The notes below the pieces were generated by a model. That model saw only the letters and a list, made by a program, of their open reading frames with translations, did no database searches and was not told the DNA's origin. From NCBI GenBank assembly GCA_018398575.1, contig JAGTXZ010000010.1, forward strand, positions 1,922,001 to 1,986,000: 64,000 bases of DNA, read 5' to 3'. Made by a program: the position numbers and the translations under genes. The DNA comes from Ampelomyces quisqualis. Lineage: Eukaryota > Ascomycota > Dothideomycetes > Pleosporales > Phaeosphaeriaceae. Position 1 is the stretch's first letter, and every line of letters begins with the position of its first letter. Below are positions 33,743-45,049 of the stretch, one piece after another.

Positions 33743-35023
33743 ATGCCGTCAATCGTGCCAATACACGGATCAGGCATAGTCAAGTTCACTAACTGCTGCT
33801 TGGTCAAGGGTGATAGTCTGGTCAATGGAGATCTCTGGGTGAGCTCCATAACTGGCAAGATATTGAATGGACAAGAGATACTATACGAACATCGCACAGC
33901 ACCCGAAGAAATTGTGGATCTCGGCGGCCGGATCCTCTCACCAGGTCTGATCGATACACAATTGAACGGCGCATACGGCTTCGACTTCTCTGTCATACCA
34001 GAAGATGGAGCATTGGCGTACGGGAAGGGGGTCATGCGAGTCAACCAAAACCTGGTAGCGACAGGCGTTACGTCCTACTTACCAACCTTGACATCACAGC
34101 GGCCCGATGTCTATCACCAGGCACTACCTCTGGTGGGTCCTTCAGGTGCCGCCCGCGACGCTTCCTGTGGCTCAGAGTCCCTGGGTGCACACTGCGAAGG
34201 ACCATTCCTGAACCCCACGAAGAACGGCATACACAATGCTTCCGTCCTCCAAGAACCCATTGGGGTTATCTCCAGCCTCGCAGAATGCTACGGTCCAGAT
34301 AACCTTGAGAACCCCTCCCCGATCAAACTCATAACGCTCGCCCCCGAACTCCCTGGAGCACTCTCTTCTATACAAGCCCTCACTGCCCTCGGCATACAAG
34401 TCTCAATCGGCCATTCCGAAGCCTCCTACGAAGAAGCCAAATCTGGCGTCAAGGCTGGCGCGAGCATGATTACGCACTTATTCAACGCCATGCGTCCACT
34501 GCACCACCGCAATCCGGGGATCTTCGGCCTCTTGGGCACAGCCTCCTCGTCGATTCCGAAGCCGTACTTTGGCATCATAGCCGATGGCATACATCTGCAT
34601 CCAACATCTATCAAGATCGCATGGAATGCACATCCAGATGGACTCATCCTTGTCACAGATGCGATGCGTCTCGCTGGTATGCCGGATGGGACTTATGATT
34701 GGACGAATGGGTCACGCATCATCAAGAATGGCGCACTGCTTACGCTCGAGGAGAACGACAAGATTGCAGGGAGTAGTATTCAGCTAATAGATTGCGTGTC
34801 CAATTTCTTGAATTGGACGGGTGCGAGCGTGCCCAAGGCATTGAAAGCTGTGACCGAGACTCCTGCGAGGATGCTTGGATTGGAAGACGTCAAGGGCACG
34901 CTGAAAGAAGGGGCAGATGCGGACCTGGTGGTGCTTGACCTGCAGGAAGCTGCGGAAGGGGAGAGGAAGCTGGTTGTCGATGAAGTGTGGAAGTTTGGCA
35001 CGAAAGTCTTCGCCCGAGACTAG
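33743..35023 (+). CDS. dac1: N-acetylglucosamine-6-phosphate deacetylase
   Basis: Removes acetate from GlcNAc-6-phosphate to give glucosamine-6-phosphate, feeding the deaminase encoded at 17.1 kb. Single exon, 426 aa, normal family length. Amidohydrolase (NagA) motifs: ILSPGLIDTQLNGAYGFDFS, GAHCEGPFLNPTKNGIHN, VSIGHSEASYEEA, MITHLFNAMRPLHHRNPG, YFGIIADGIHLHP, and catalytic Asp in LILVTDAMRLAGMPDG; the closing strand is GTLKEGADADLVVLD. The start MPSIVPIHGS at 33743 fits the family N-terminus; the frame is open further upstream but without conserved sequence. Cytosolic. Confidence 0.95.
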   Translation: MPSIVPIHGSGIVKFTNCCLVKGDSLVNGDLWVSSITGKILNGQEILYEHRTAPEEIVDLGGRILSPGLIDTQLNGAYGFDFSVIPEDGALAYGKGVMRVNQNLVATGVTSYLPTLTSQRPDVYHQALPLVGPSGAARDASCGSESLGAHCEGPFLNPTKNGIHNASVLQEPIGVISSLAECYGPDNLENPSPIKLITLAPELPGALSSIQALTALGIQVSIGHSEASYEEAKSGVKAGASMITHLFNAMRPLHHRNPGIFGLLGTASSSIPKPYFGIIADGIHLHPTSIKIAWNAHPDGLILVTDAMRLAGMPDGTYDWTNGSRIIKNGALLTLEENDKIAGSSIQLIDCVSNFLNWTGASVPKALKAVTETPARMLGLEDVKGTLKEGADADLVVLDLQEAAEGERKLVVDEVWKFGTKVFARD

Positions 35024-35362
35024 GCTGCCGACGTTTGTATGTCGGCAGCGTGCATCGTTGTGCTCCGCAATTAGGCCCTGAGTATGATGGAGACTGGAAC
35101 GTTCGTGGTTTGCATGTTTGACGGATTGTTGGATGCTTGGAGATACCCCTAGACGAGTAATGAATCAAATGATGGGAGTGACCAGCATAGCATGTGAAGA
35201 CAGTCGCAGGAGGGTGCCGAGGTACCGATAAGGCACGGTCCGTCACGCAGCTGTCAAGCAACCCCGGACCTGTCATCGATTAATGAGCACAACAACAATA
35301 ACACCCGCCGCTCGAGCCATGGTGCACGTCGACAGACCGGCGCATACGCAGTACACGCAACG
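35024..35362. other. Intergenic, dac1 3' end / TMEM135-like promoter
   Basis: 339 bp, nothing recognised. Confidence 0.5.
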
Positions 35363-37015
35363 ATGTCCTCCCCAAGTGAGCCACAGCCATCGTCTTCCCG
35401 CACGCCAAAGACGATTGACCCCGTTCTCCGCAATGCGCTGCGCTACACCATCAGCGCAAAGGAGTACGAGCTCCTCCACCAGTACCTCCTCTCGCGCGCG
35501 CCGGCCGTGAAGAGGCGCACGCCGAACCCGAAACGCTTCGACGCTATCTCCAAAGGCCCGGACGACTACAATGTCGCAGCGATCCGCGCATCCTTGCGAC
35601 TCGGGGTTGCGACATACACAGGGCTGAGGGCGTGGGAAGTGATCAGTACTAGACTTCTGTCGCGGGGTTCGCCAAAGAGGTAGCAAACACTCGCCCCCCT
35701 CAAACGCCTCACAGATTGACACGGCCACAGATCGCAGCCCTTGTCGCCAGTTTGGAAGTCTCCCAACGTCCGCCTGAGCGGCTCTCTCGCGCTCATCCTC
35801 CTCTTTCACCGACTCCTCCGTCGCTTCTTCGTTCGCATGCGGGAAAGCCTGCTTTCCCATGACGCAAAATCATTCCGACGGCGCAACCCACGTGTTGCGC
35901 GGTCTTTAACATCGAGGCTCGCGCCCGCCATAGGATCCAGCTTGGCGGGCTGCTTCCTCGCCGTATGCCCGGGCGACCAGTTGCGCATCACTATGGCAAT
36001 TTACATATTCACAAGAGCTATAGAGTTCGGGTACAACTACTTGGAAGAGCTGGGTTGCTTCAAGAACACGCCAAATTGGTTTGGCTCATGGCTGATCATG
36101 CCCGTAGCATGCGGACAGCTCCTGCATGCCTTTGTCTTCGACCGCGACTGTTTCCCAGCCTCATACGGAAAGTTGATCCTGAACAGCTCTCCAGAGTACA
36201 TTCAAAAACGACCGGTCGATTATCCCGCGCATCTACCATGGCCATCGACCTTTGACATCGCGGATAACCTAGCAGAGATCTCCAGACTGCGCTGGCCACC
36301 GTTCATTTCGCCCATCTTGTTCCCCACCCACGAGACGCTCCCGAAGACTCTCACTGCCATGTCGCCAATTTCTTCGCCAGCACATCCGGCCATGCAATCA
36401 CTTTCTTGCGCTCTTCTGCATCCGGGAGACCCGTCCTGCCTGCGCACTTACGTGCAATACTGGATCCAAGCTTTTCCCAAGGTCGCCCGCCTTTTCACTG
36501 TCTACTTCACTGCCATGAGCCTCACCCGATACCGCACATTTCTCGACTCGCCTGTTTCCGCTGTCAACAATTTGGCAAAAAGCATTCTCCGCATGTCTGT
36601 CTTCATCTCCGGAGCTATTGGCACAAGCTGGGGTTCAATATGCTTGTTCCAAAACATGCTACCTCGTAACTTCATGCCTACACAACGCTGGTTCTTTGGA
36701 GGTTTCCTCGGTGGTACGTGGGCGTTCCTGGAGCGGAAAAAGGGTCGCGCAAACTTCCTATACTCGCTTCGCATGTCTATCGATTCACTTTGGAAGGTTG
36801 GGATCAAGAGGGGCTGGTGGAGGGGTTTCAAGAATGGCGATGTGCTTCTGTTCATCCTGAGCTTAGCCACAGTCAATGTCTTGTACGAGGTTTCGCCACG
36901 AAGTGTGAACAGTGGTGTTGCGCGAAAAGCCCTGGGGGTTCTCAGAGGCGAGGGCTGGGTTGATCGCGCAGCGCTTCCTAGGGAGGGAGAGGCAAAGGTG
37001 GACGACGACCAGTGA
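35363..37015 (+). CDS. TMEM135-like integral membrane protein
   Basis: 533 aa; exons 35363-35679 and 35731-37015, intron 51 bp (GTAGCA...CCACAG); the splice completes an Arg codon. Several hydrophobic segments (SGSLALILLFHRLL, IGSSLAGCFLAVCPG, FGSWLIMPVACGQLLHAFVF, MSVFISGAIGTSWGSICLF, NGDVLLFILSLATVNVLYE). Between them lies SCALLHPGDPSCLRTYVQYW, the Cys/His-Pro pattern of the TMEM135 family, whose members act in peroxisomes and mitochondria (fat storage, fission, sterol traffic). The N-terminal ~100 residues are soluble and basic. The exact role in fungi is not known to me. Confidence 0.75.
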
Positions 37016-37250
37016 GACCAGGCTCACGTTCGCACACGGACGATTTATGATTGCCATGCACATGGGAGGTCTTTAGTACTAGCTTTAATCGTAATTCCTG
37101 TACATGTTCAAGAAAACCTTGTCGATTTGGTAAAGTTATCGTGCAATGGGGTATATAGAACGAGCGAACAATCTGAAGCACCTGGCACAACGCTCGCTAT
37201 CTTGCCCTTACCTCCGCCTCCGTTCTCCAGGCAAATTCTCTTCACTCTCT

Positions 37251-38428
37251 TTACTCTTCCACGAGGTTCATGCCCTCGGCGACACTGTCCAAGTCTCCCT
37301 TCGTGCCACCATACACAGTGGGGATATTGCTTCCCAGCTCCCCAGCCAACTGGCTGCCGTAGCTCAACACGGTGAACTTCTTGGCCGTCTCTTTCGCCAC
37401 AACCATCTTCACAGCCGTATACACCCAGCCCATGACGACGGGGACGTTGACGAAGAACTTGCGCGACAGCGTCTCTGGGTAGTATCGTCCCAGCACCTCA
37501 ATCGTCTTCTGGGTCGCGGCTTTGACGGCAGGATCCTGGCGCAGGAACGAGACTTGGAGGTAGTCGTGGATCTGATATCCTTGGTATGGGTCTGGGCCTT
37601 GGCCGAAATCGGGGATAGGGGTCGTAGCGGCGGAGAGGTTGAGTTTCTGGACTGACTTCTCCATGAGGCCGACGCGCCAGCGCAGGAAGCTGCACGGATA
37701 GCACGTTAGCATTACGTGTCGGCTGAATGGTAGAGACGCGCAACGTACCTGTCCAAATCGCCAAAGGTTTGCTTCTTGTCCTTGACGGCTCCGTAGATGT
37801 TGAAAGTAGCAACGTCCTTTGCATTCTTGCTCTCCGGGACGCCCTCGACTTCCAGGACATATCCCAATCCTCCGAACCTTGCCTTGTCGAAATGCTCACT
37901 CATGGCCTTGACAGGGTCGAATTCCTTCCTCCACTTGAGTGTCTCAAGCAGCTGCTGCTTCGCCTTGTCCAAATCATTCTGGTTCGCGCGGAGTATCTTC
38001 TGGAGGATGAGCTTGGTGTGGAACGGGTTCGACTTGGTAAGCTGAATGCCGTAGACTTCGTTGTGCTGGGACTCTTTGACAAGGTCCTCGAAGACGTCGT
38101 AGAATTTCCTGAGAGGATGCTCGGTCGCGGTCTCAGGCCAGATGGGGCCAGTCGTGGGCTCTGCTGTACTTGCCGCAGCAGGTGCAGCCTCTCCGTTTGG
38201 CTTTTCGATATCAATCTCCTTCTTGTCGGCGAGAGATAGTCCACCCAGGCCCTCTACGGCGTTGTCGACTTTCTTGTCATGGGAGGAGATTGCGACAGGT
38301 GCATCGACCCTCTGTTCGCTAGACTCAACTACTGGTGCTGGTTCCGGCTGCTTCTCCGAACCCGTACTCTCCACGACGCCGGCATTGTCGGCGGGCGCGA
38401 TGTTTGTTTCTTCGAGCTTGGTAGACAT
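37251..38428 (-). CDS. SFH5: Phosphatidylinositol transfer protein Sfh5 (Sec14-like)
   Basis: 372 aa; exons 38428-37749 and 37689-37251, intron 59 bp (GTACGT, GCTAAC branch, GTGCAG). Residues 1-100 are acidic, Ala/Pro/Glu-rich and probably disordered. The CRAL-TRIO N domain begins near HPLRKFYDVF and includes LILQKILRANQNDLDKAKQQL; the lipid-binding lobe follows (GLGYVLEVEG, TFNIYGAVKD, RYYPETLSRKFFVNVPVVMGW). The C-terminal end, SYGSQLAGELGSNIPTVYGG, is the gate region. Sfh5 is a non-classical Sec14 homologue at the ER/plasma membrane; yeast Sfh5 is also reported to bind heme. The signature and length match Pezizomycotina Sfh5. Confidence 0.92.
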
Positions 38429-39902
38429 TATCGCGGGTTGTCAGGCGCGACAAAATATTCCAAGCTGAGTTGCAAGGCGTGGTTTGTTTGGCAAGTTCTG
38501 AGAAATTCGGTGAGTGTACGAGAGCTCCGAAATTCAAACGCAATGCACGAGTTCACGTGCTGGGCATGGCACAACCGCGATTTGTATGCAAATACAGGAC
38601 CTGAACAATCAACGCAAACACAGCCGCCGTTGGGTCTAGAATAGTAGAGACAAGAAGTGTTCATTGGGGTATAGGCTAAGCAAATTCATATTATACTCTT
38701 CTGCACCACTGCCTCATTTCTACAGTCAATAGATATTACCTACCGTTCCATTTTCTGCATCTTGCTCCTGATGCCTAGAGCATGTGAGCTAGCCTATCAG
38801 TTGACCTGTCCTCAGCTGCAAAGCTTGAAGTCTGTCGCATCCTTCATGTATCGGCGCGAACGTGTAGATGTATGCAAGCTGGCTACTTCCCCATGGCGAA
38901 TCGGGCGTACCTACTTCTCGAAAGTCAGCAAAGCACCACAAAGCGAAGGCTATAAGCTAAGAAGTTTAGAAGCGAATCAGAAGAAAGATGAAAAGCGTAT
39001 AGTTGTTCCAGCACTGAGGCGAACCTCTTCTGGAGTTAGCATGGAGTATAAGTGTATCATCATCGCACAGTCCCAAAGAAAAGTCCTAGATACATACCCG
39101 TTACTTCTGTGGCTTTGAGCTACTAGTGGTAGGTTATGTTACGACTTGCAGGCAGCTAACGCGAAGTTAGTGACAGATTTCCATACGGTCAAGTATGCGT
39201 TATGAGCATGTGTTTGTGATCAGGTAATCGAACTTGTTTTGTTCCCCATTGGTAGGTCGGTATTTGATAGTACTTAATGTTGCTCATCATTGCAAACAGA
39301 GTGATGGGGATGGAGGGATTGAGGCCTGAGCACTAACCTGTCGTTATCGTATCGTAACCCAACGAGACCTGTCCAGCATGAGAACCTTGCGCTGTCGTCT
39401 CATCGAGAAGACTGGCTCTGATTCAGACAGGCGTCGTCGAGCTACGAGAAGTTGTTTCCTGAACACAAAGTAGTAGACATGGCGGCAGTGTGTTGCTGAC
39501 GAAGCCGATGAATATCTGCTAAACCTAAAGCTTTGAGAGCTGTTAGCAAGGCTCTCTAGGTGATTTGAGTTCCAGGATGTAGAAATTGGAGGTAGTCAGC
39601 AATCCCGTTTGGCTTGGGTGGTCGATCAACATAGAGTTTTTGATAGGGGCGACACGAGTGTTCATCATATAGAGATACAAGAAGAAATTGTATGCGACTT
39701 ACCAAAAGTGTGTTGTGGTGTATAAAGGCAGGTCAGAGTTCACAGTTTTGAAGGGAACTTTTTGCGACGGCAGATCGTTTAGCCGACCCTAGCGCGGCGC
39801 GACAGCTTTGGGGCCGCCCTGCTCTACGCGCATTCCTCTCTGTCCCTAGCATTACCTTCGTACCACTCTTCAGACAGCCACCTCACCCTGTTCTTCACAG
39901 CC
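38429..39902. other. Intergenic, SFH5 promoter / RRM gene promoter
   Basis: 1.47 kb. A 118-codon frame at 38762-39118 lacks an ATG start and any recognisable feature. No repeats seen. Confidence 0.5.
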
Positions 39903-40805
39903 ATGCCGGACTTCGCGAACTTTATCAAGGAACAACGGGATCGCAAGAAGAATGAGGACCTAGCACAGCAATTCCTTGGACGAGGGCGCAAAGCGAATGC
40001 ACCCGGCGCGGGCGCAAAGCTGCGTAACACCTCAGAAAAGCCGACTCTGCTGAGTCGCATAAGTGGGAGTGCCGGTGTGCAGAAGCGCTCCTCATCAGCC
40101 AAGCCAGCTGGGAGCATCGAAGGGAAATGGCAACACGACCTACACAAGCTGAACAACCCCAATGGACCGGCAGCAAGGGCACGCGCACCAGCACCGAACC
40201 GCACCGCTTCTGCGTCTCAAATCGATCGCAATAGCCGGACATACGACAAGTTTGCGTCGGTCCTCAACCGCAACGGGACTCAGCCTGCACGCAGCAACGA
40301 TGCAAATGGCTTCAACATCCGAGGTGTTGCTACCGGAGGGCCATACACAGTCATTGCCAGCAACTTTGCTCCTGGTACAACAGCTGCAGATATCGAGGCT
40401 GTCATGGCTCCGCATGCGGGGGAAACTCTGGGCTGCAGACTGCTTACCGCCGCGCCGACCGTTATGGTGGAACTGCAAGTCGTGACAAGAGAGGGCGCCG
40501 ACAATGTCATTGCAACTTTCAACAACCAAAAGGTTTGTTCCATTGTGATTCTGATGGAAATGATCTAGCTAACCCAAACTCAGGCTGACGGTCGGCTACT
40601 TTATGTGTACCTCAAGGAGATCCCCGCCAGCAACGCCAGCCTTCATTCAAGGGCACCCACGGCTCGCCTCACGCAATCTTTCGGCGATGACATGGATGTC
40701 GATACGAATGCTGGAGCTCACACCGGCAGCTTTCAAGATGGGCGGTTTGGCTTCAGCGAGGGCGGCCGCAGAGAACCCCCACGAGGACCCCGCAGGCGTT
40801 ACTAG
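39903..40805 (+). CDS. RRM-like RNA-binding protein of unknown role
   Basis: 283 aa; exons 39903-40532 and 40584-40805, intron 51 bp (GTTTGT, GCTAACC branch, CTCAG). The N-terminus MPDFANFIKEQRDRKKNEDLAQQFLGRGRK is a basic charged helix; residues 40-140 are low complexity. A single RRM-like fold spans about 148-222: YTVIASNFAPGTTAADIEAVM, VMVELQVVTREGADNVIATF, then RLLYVYLKEI. The C-terminus is acidic then Gly/Arg-rich (EGGRREPPRGPRRRY), as in mRNA-export adaptors of the Yra1/Aly type. That likeness is only compositional and the RNP motifs are weak, so an export or splicing role is a guess. Confidence 0.7.
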
Positions 40806-41316
40806 ATGTCCACATGGAGCCCGAACTTTGTTAAGAACTTGATGCACAATACCCACTTCACGACTTGCGATGACAGCAGGTCATTTTCCCCGAGGACTAA
40901 AGACCGCACTGTCGCATTGGAATAATGAATCAATGCAGACTTTAGCAGCGCAGTAACTTCTTTTTCGTGAGGCATGAAGTTCAGCGAAAAGTAGCAGAGC
41001 AGTATGGTCGCCTCGCATTTAAGCAAGTCACGCGTGCGATAGACGATACGCTCATAGAGCAATGCACCAGCCCTCCATTCGGGTCACGATACCGAGTCCT
41101 CAAATCCGTCCTGTGACTCTTTGCGCTGCCTAGGTACCTGCTGGTGCCTGCATTCCACCCCAGCTCTTAGGGCTCCTCAGACATCGTGACGAGCATCTAA
41201 CCTTAGGCGCCCTGAATAGCGCGAGAAGCGGTTCAACGCATGACGCATCATGACCAAGATTCATACTATGACGGTGCCAAAAGGCGCTTGCTCAATTGCC
41301 GGTCGATGATTTCTGC
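40806..41316. other. Intergenic between convergent RRM and EMC10-like genes
   Basis: 511 bp, no supported gene. Confidence 0.5.
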
Positions 41317-41930
41317 CTATTTACCTTCACCTCCGCCAGCAACCAATTGAACAACGACAAATAGCGCAATGGCCCACCAATATCTAAGTACATTGTTAGC
41401 GTGCGAACTACACATAGCAGCGAAAGCTACACCGCCTACTTTTGCAGGAAGCTCTTCTCTGGCTCCTTTGAGTCTATCTTGCCCTCGGCGTTCAGCACAA
41501 TGGGTTTGTTCAACACCGGTTGTGGGCCTGGACTCCTCTTCACGATCTCGACCTCGACCTCATCGCCGCTGCGTTTTGCGCTCGTCGCAAAGCCAATGTG
41601 GTATGGCTCGCCCTTCTCGTCGACGTGTATGATGAACTTCTTGTGGTACTGCTCTGTGAAGCTAGCCGCTGATGTTACAATGCCGCGCCAGGAACCAGAG
41701 TTCGGATCCGAAAGTCCTACACGTAGGAGATGGTCTGAGGTGTAGGCTCCCGTGGGAGGTGTATACGATGCTAAGGTGCCGACGGACTGGTCTGCGTCGA
41801 ACTCGATCTGGGCGAGGGGAATTGGGGATGGGATAATGGCCGCGCTGTCGGAGACGGGAACAGAGGAGACGTAGAGTGTAACGGACGAGGCGACTGCCAC
41901 AGGCAGCAGGAGGAGTTTTGCGAGCAGCAT
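41317..41930 (-). CDS. EMC10-like ER membrane complex subunit
   Basis: 185 aa; exons 41930-41440 and 41383-41317, intron 56 bp (GTAGGC, GCTAACA branch, CTTAG). Starts with a signal peptide (MLLAKLLLLPVAVASS). The luminal domain carries ITLYVSS-like strands, LLRVGLSDP, SWRGIVTSAASFTEQ, FIIHVDEKGEPYHIGFATS and PGPQPVLNKPIVLNAEGKI, then KEPEKSFLQK. The small second exon adds YWWAIALFVVVQLVAGGGEG, a single C-terminal transmembrane helix, which is the layout of Emc10. The EMC inserts tail-anchored and polytopic proteins in the ER. Without the last exon the protein would lose its anchor. The start was chosen at the Met of the signal peptide; the open frame upstream is not conserved. Confidence 0.82.
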
Positions 41931-42575
41931 TGCGAGTTGCGGCAGCAAGATGGTGTGCAGGGAGCCTTGGAAAGTCGTCGGAGGTGAGCTTGGGGCGGCT
42001 CGGAACAACTGTACGGAGTACGGTGGTTCCACCTCGCTCCAAGGCTACGCTAGACTACTGCTTCCTGGCGCATCTACACTCCATACAGCGAAACGACTGG
42101 GATTGAGAGCAGACTCATATTGATGTTAGTTGAGCTGATTCGACTTGTCGTTGCACGTTACCCCGTATGACTCTCCGCTCGCATGCGCCAGGAAGCAGTA
42201 TGTCCATCCCACGGTACTCCCACTCGTCAACATGCTTCTGCCTGTGCAGGACCGAAGTCGCTCTGCTGAGGCGACACCGACGCATGATCTTGTTTCGGGT
42301 GGCGTGGGGGACGGCCAGCAACTCCCGGATTGCCCAAATAAGTGGACCCGGAGACTCACGATCTCCACATTTCCCCAACGCTTCTGGAAGGGTGTCGGTC
42401 AATCGTCGCTCCAAAGTTCCCCTGTGCGCATCTGCTCTGATTTCAGACACTAAGCACTTGCCCCGCCCCCACCATGTTATTAAAGCTTCTGATACCTGCC
42501 ATGAGCTTTCCTCACACCTCACACTGCTTTTCCCCGTCCACCCTTACCACTATCTTGCCTTGAACTCGTTTCACA
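41931..42575. other. Divergent intergenic region EMC10-like / FGGY kinase, containing a TIR element
   Basis: 645 bp; TACGGAGTA at 42012-42020 and the MITE-like element at 42058-42198. Otherwise no gene. Confidence 0.55.
42058..42198 (+). mobile_element. MITE-like element, copy A
   Basis: 141 bp bounded by perfect inverted ends CTGCTTCCTGGCGCAT / ATGCGCCAGGAAGCAG and flanked by TA on both sides. No coding capacity. The interior aligns with the reverse complement of copy B (shared ACGACTGG and TCGACTTGT blocks). TA flanks and size suggest a Tc1/mariner-type non-autonomous element. Confidence 0.65.
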
Positions 42576-44518
42576 ATGACAATGCCCTACAGACAAGCTT
42601 CGCGGCAGCAGTCGCGACAGATGTCGACAGACCCCCGCAATGAGCTTCACCCTCATGTCGACCACTACATTGGCATCGATGTTGGCACGGGCAGCGCCAG
42701 AGCCTGTATCATGAATGATCAAGGTGATATTGTCGGATTGGCTTCAGAAAACATTGGTCTTTGGCAACCACAGACTGGCTACTATGTACTTGCCAGAGCG
42801 ACAGCCCACACGAGAATCATCGCTAACCAGCCCAGGAACAATCCACCTCGGACATATGGCGGTGCATTTGCTCGTCCATTCGTCGAGCAATGGATCAGCA
42901 CAACATCGATCGGGAGTCCATTCGCGGCATTGGCTTCGATGCTACATGCTCGCTCGCAGTCTTCGCAAGTGACACAGATGAGCCCGTTCCAGTAACTGGT
43001 CCAAACTTCGACAACAAGGATGGCAACGATCGCAATGTCATCTTATGGCTTGATCACCGTCCCGTCGAGGAGACGAACAAGATCAACGCGACTGACCACA
43101 ACCTGCTCCGATACGTGGGCGGAAAGATGTCGATTGAGATGGAGATTCCCAAGGTGTTATGGTTGAAGAACAACATGCCCAAAGAGCTTTTCGATCGTTG
43201 CAAATTCTACGACTTGACAGATGCTCTTACACACATAGCCACTGGAAGCGAGACTCGAAGCTTCTGCAGTGTAGTCTGCAAACAAGGGTTCATACCAGTC
43301 GGCGTGGACGGAAGTGTCAAGGGCTGGCAAGAAGACTTTCTCAAGGAGATCGGACTCGAAGACCTCTGCGCAGACAACTTCAAGCGCATGGGAGGCGTTG
43401 ACAAAGTGGTTTGTCCTCTTCCATAACCTGAGATGCATAGGGCTGATCGACTTCAGAACGGACGCTACCTCACCGCCGGTGAACTGGTCGGCACCCTCAG
43501 CGAGAAGGCCGCCGCAGAAATGGGTCTGCAACCTGGAATCGCAGTCGGAAGTGGTGTAATTGACGCATACGCCGGCTGGATTGGCACTGTTGGCGCCAAA
43601 GTCAAGCTCAACGAAGACACTCTGGACATGGAAGTTCCCAAAAATGATGTGTCGCAAGCCTTTACGCGCCTGGCTGCCGTTGCAGGAACTTCGACCTGTC
43701 ACCTCGCCATGTCGCGCGACCCCGTATTCGTTGATGGCGTGTGGGGACCATACCGGGATGTTCTGCTCCCAGGATACTGGATGGCGGAAGGCGGACAGAG
43801 TGCAACGGGAGAATTACTGAAGCACGTTATCGAGACACATCCTGCCTTCAATGAAGCAACCTCGGTCGCAGAGACCTACAACACAAACATCTACGATTAC
43901 CTGAACGAACACCTGCGAGAAATGGCAGAGAACGAGAGAGCGCCACACATTGCCTGGCTAGGGCGTCACTTCTTCTTCTACGGGGACTTATTCGGCAACC
44001 GGTCGCCTGTGGCAGACCCCAACATGAAAGGTTCAGTAATTGGTCTCAGCTCTGACAAGAGTTTGGACGGATTGGCTCTCTACTACTATGCTACGATGGA
44101 ATTCATTGCCCTCCAGACACATCAGATCGTCTCGGCCATGAACAAGTCTGGCCACGTCATCTCAACAATCTTCATGTCCGGATCCCAATGCCAGAACGGC
44201 CTGTTAATGCAGCTCATGGCCACAGCCTGCGACATGCCTGTCCTCATCCCTAGATACGTACATGCTGCTGTGGTCCATGGAGCAGCTATGCTCGGTGCCA
44301 AGGCTGCAAGCACTGATAAGGAGGGGAACAGTGAGCCGCTGTGGGATATCATGGATAAATTCAGCAAGCCTGGTAAGACGGTAAAGCCAATCGCCGACAA
44401 GAACCTAAAGAGTTTGCTGGATGCCAAGTACAAGGTGTTCTTGGAGCAGTGCGAAGGTCAGCAGCGATACAGGAGCGAAGTCGATGCAGCGACCAAGGGC
44501 TGGACAAGTGCAAAATAG
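42576..44518 (+). CDS. FGGY-family carbohydrate kinase (Ydr109c-like, probable D-ribulokinase)
   Basis: 613 aa from 42576 (598 from the second Met at 42621, MSTDPRNELH); exons to 42785, 42836-43405 and 43457-44518. Introns 50 bp (GCTAACC branch) and 51 bp. The N-terminal FGGY lobe begins YIGIDVGTGSARACIMNDQG (phosphate loop) and includes IRGIGFDATCSLAV, VILWLDHRPVEET and GGKMSIEMEIPKVLWLK. The C-lobe has GIAVGSGVIDAYAGWIGT, GTSTCHLAMS, LPGYWMAEGGQSATG and IFMSGSQCQNGLLMQLMA. These GxGTGSAR / EMEIPKxLWLK features are those of the eukaryotic FGGY/Ydr109c group, shown to phosphorylate D-ribulose. Cytosolic. It is flanked on both sides by copies of the same TIR element. Confidence 0.88.
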
Positions 44519-45049
44519 ACCGCATGTTAATTAATTTCAACAAAAGTAAGTGCACATCTCTCGTAACTCAATGAAGCTCCGCTCCATGCATGTATGCAGC
44601 CTGGTGCTTACGACGGGTCTTGCGCAGAGATGTTCCCACTACTGCTTCCTGGCGCATACGAGCGAAAATCGCAGGAAGACTGCGCAACAAGTCGACAATG
44701 AGCGTCGGCTTCGCATTCCAGTCGTTTTCGCTCGAGCCTCGTATGCACCTGGAAACAGTATGCTTTCAGATGTGAGGAATGTACAGTAGCTTCGCTTCCT
44801 GAAGCTTCGCGCGACTTGTGCGGGGTCTGGGCGCGCCACCTACACAGCCTCACACAGCCCCGCATGACGTCGCAATAGCACTAGGTGGTACGCTTGCTTG
44901 ACTTCGCCACTCACAGCTAGAGAGATCACACCGCGAAAACGACGCACTACTATAAGAGCGTCACTCAACACACATTTGCCCACAACCAACCTTTTTCCCT
45001 TCCACAACTCTCACCCATCTATCTCCATAACAAGCCAGCAAAGTACAAG
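44519..45049. other. Intergenic, FGGY kinase 3' end / Vip1-like promoter, containing a TIR element
   Basis: 531 bp with the MITE-like copy B (44642-44758) and no gene. Confidence 0.55.
44642..44758 (-). mobile_element. MITE-like element, copy B
   Basis: 117 bp, inverted relative to copy A. Left end CTGCTTCCTGGCGCATACGAG, right end a decayed version (ATGCACCTGGAAACAG); TA on both sides. Interior homologous to copy A when reversed. Confidence 0.6.

Noticed and set aside
38762..39118. 118-codon frame between SFH5 and the RRM gene
   Set aside because: No ATG start (TTG), no features, composition like the surrounding intergenic DNA.
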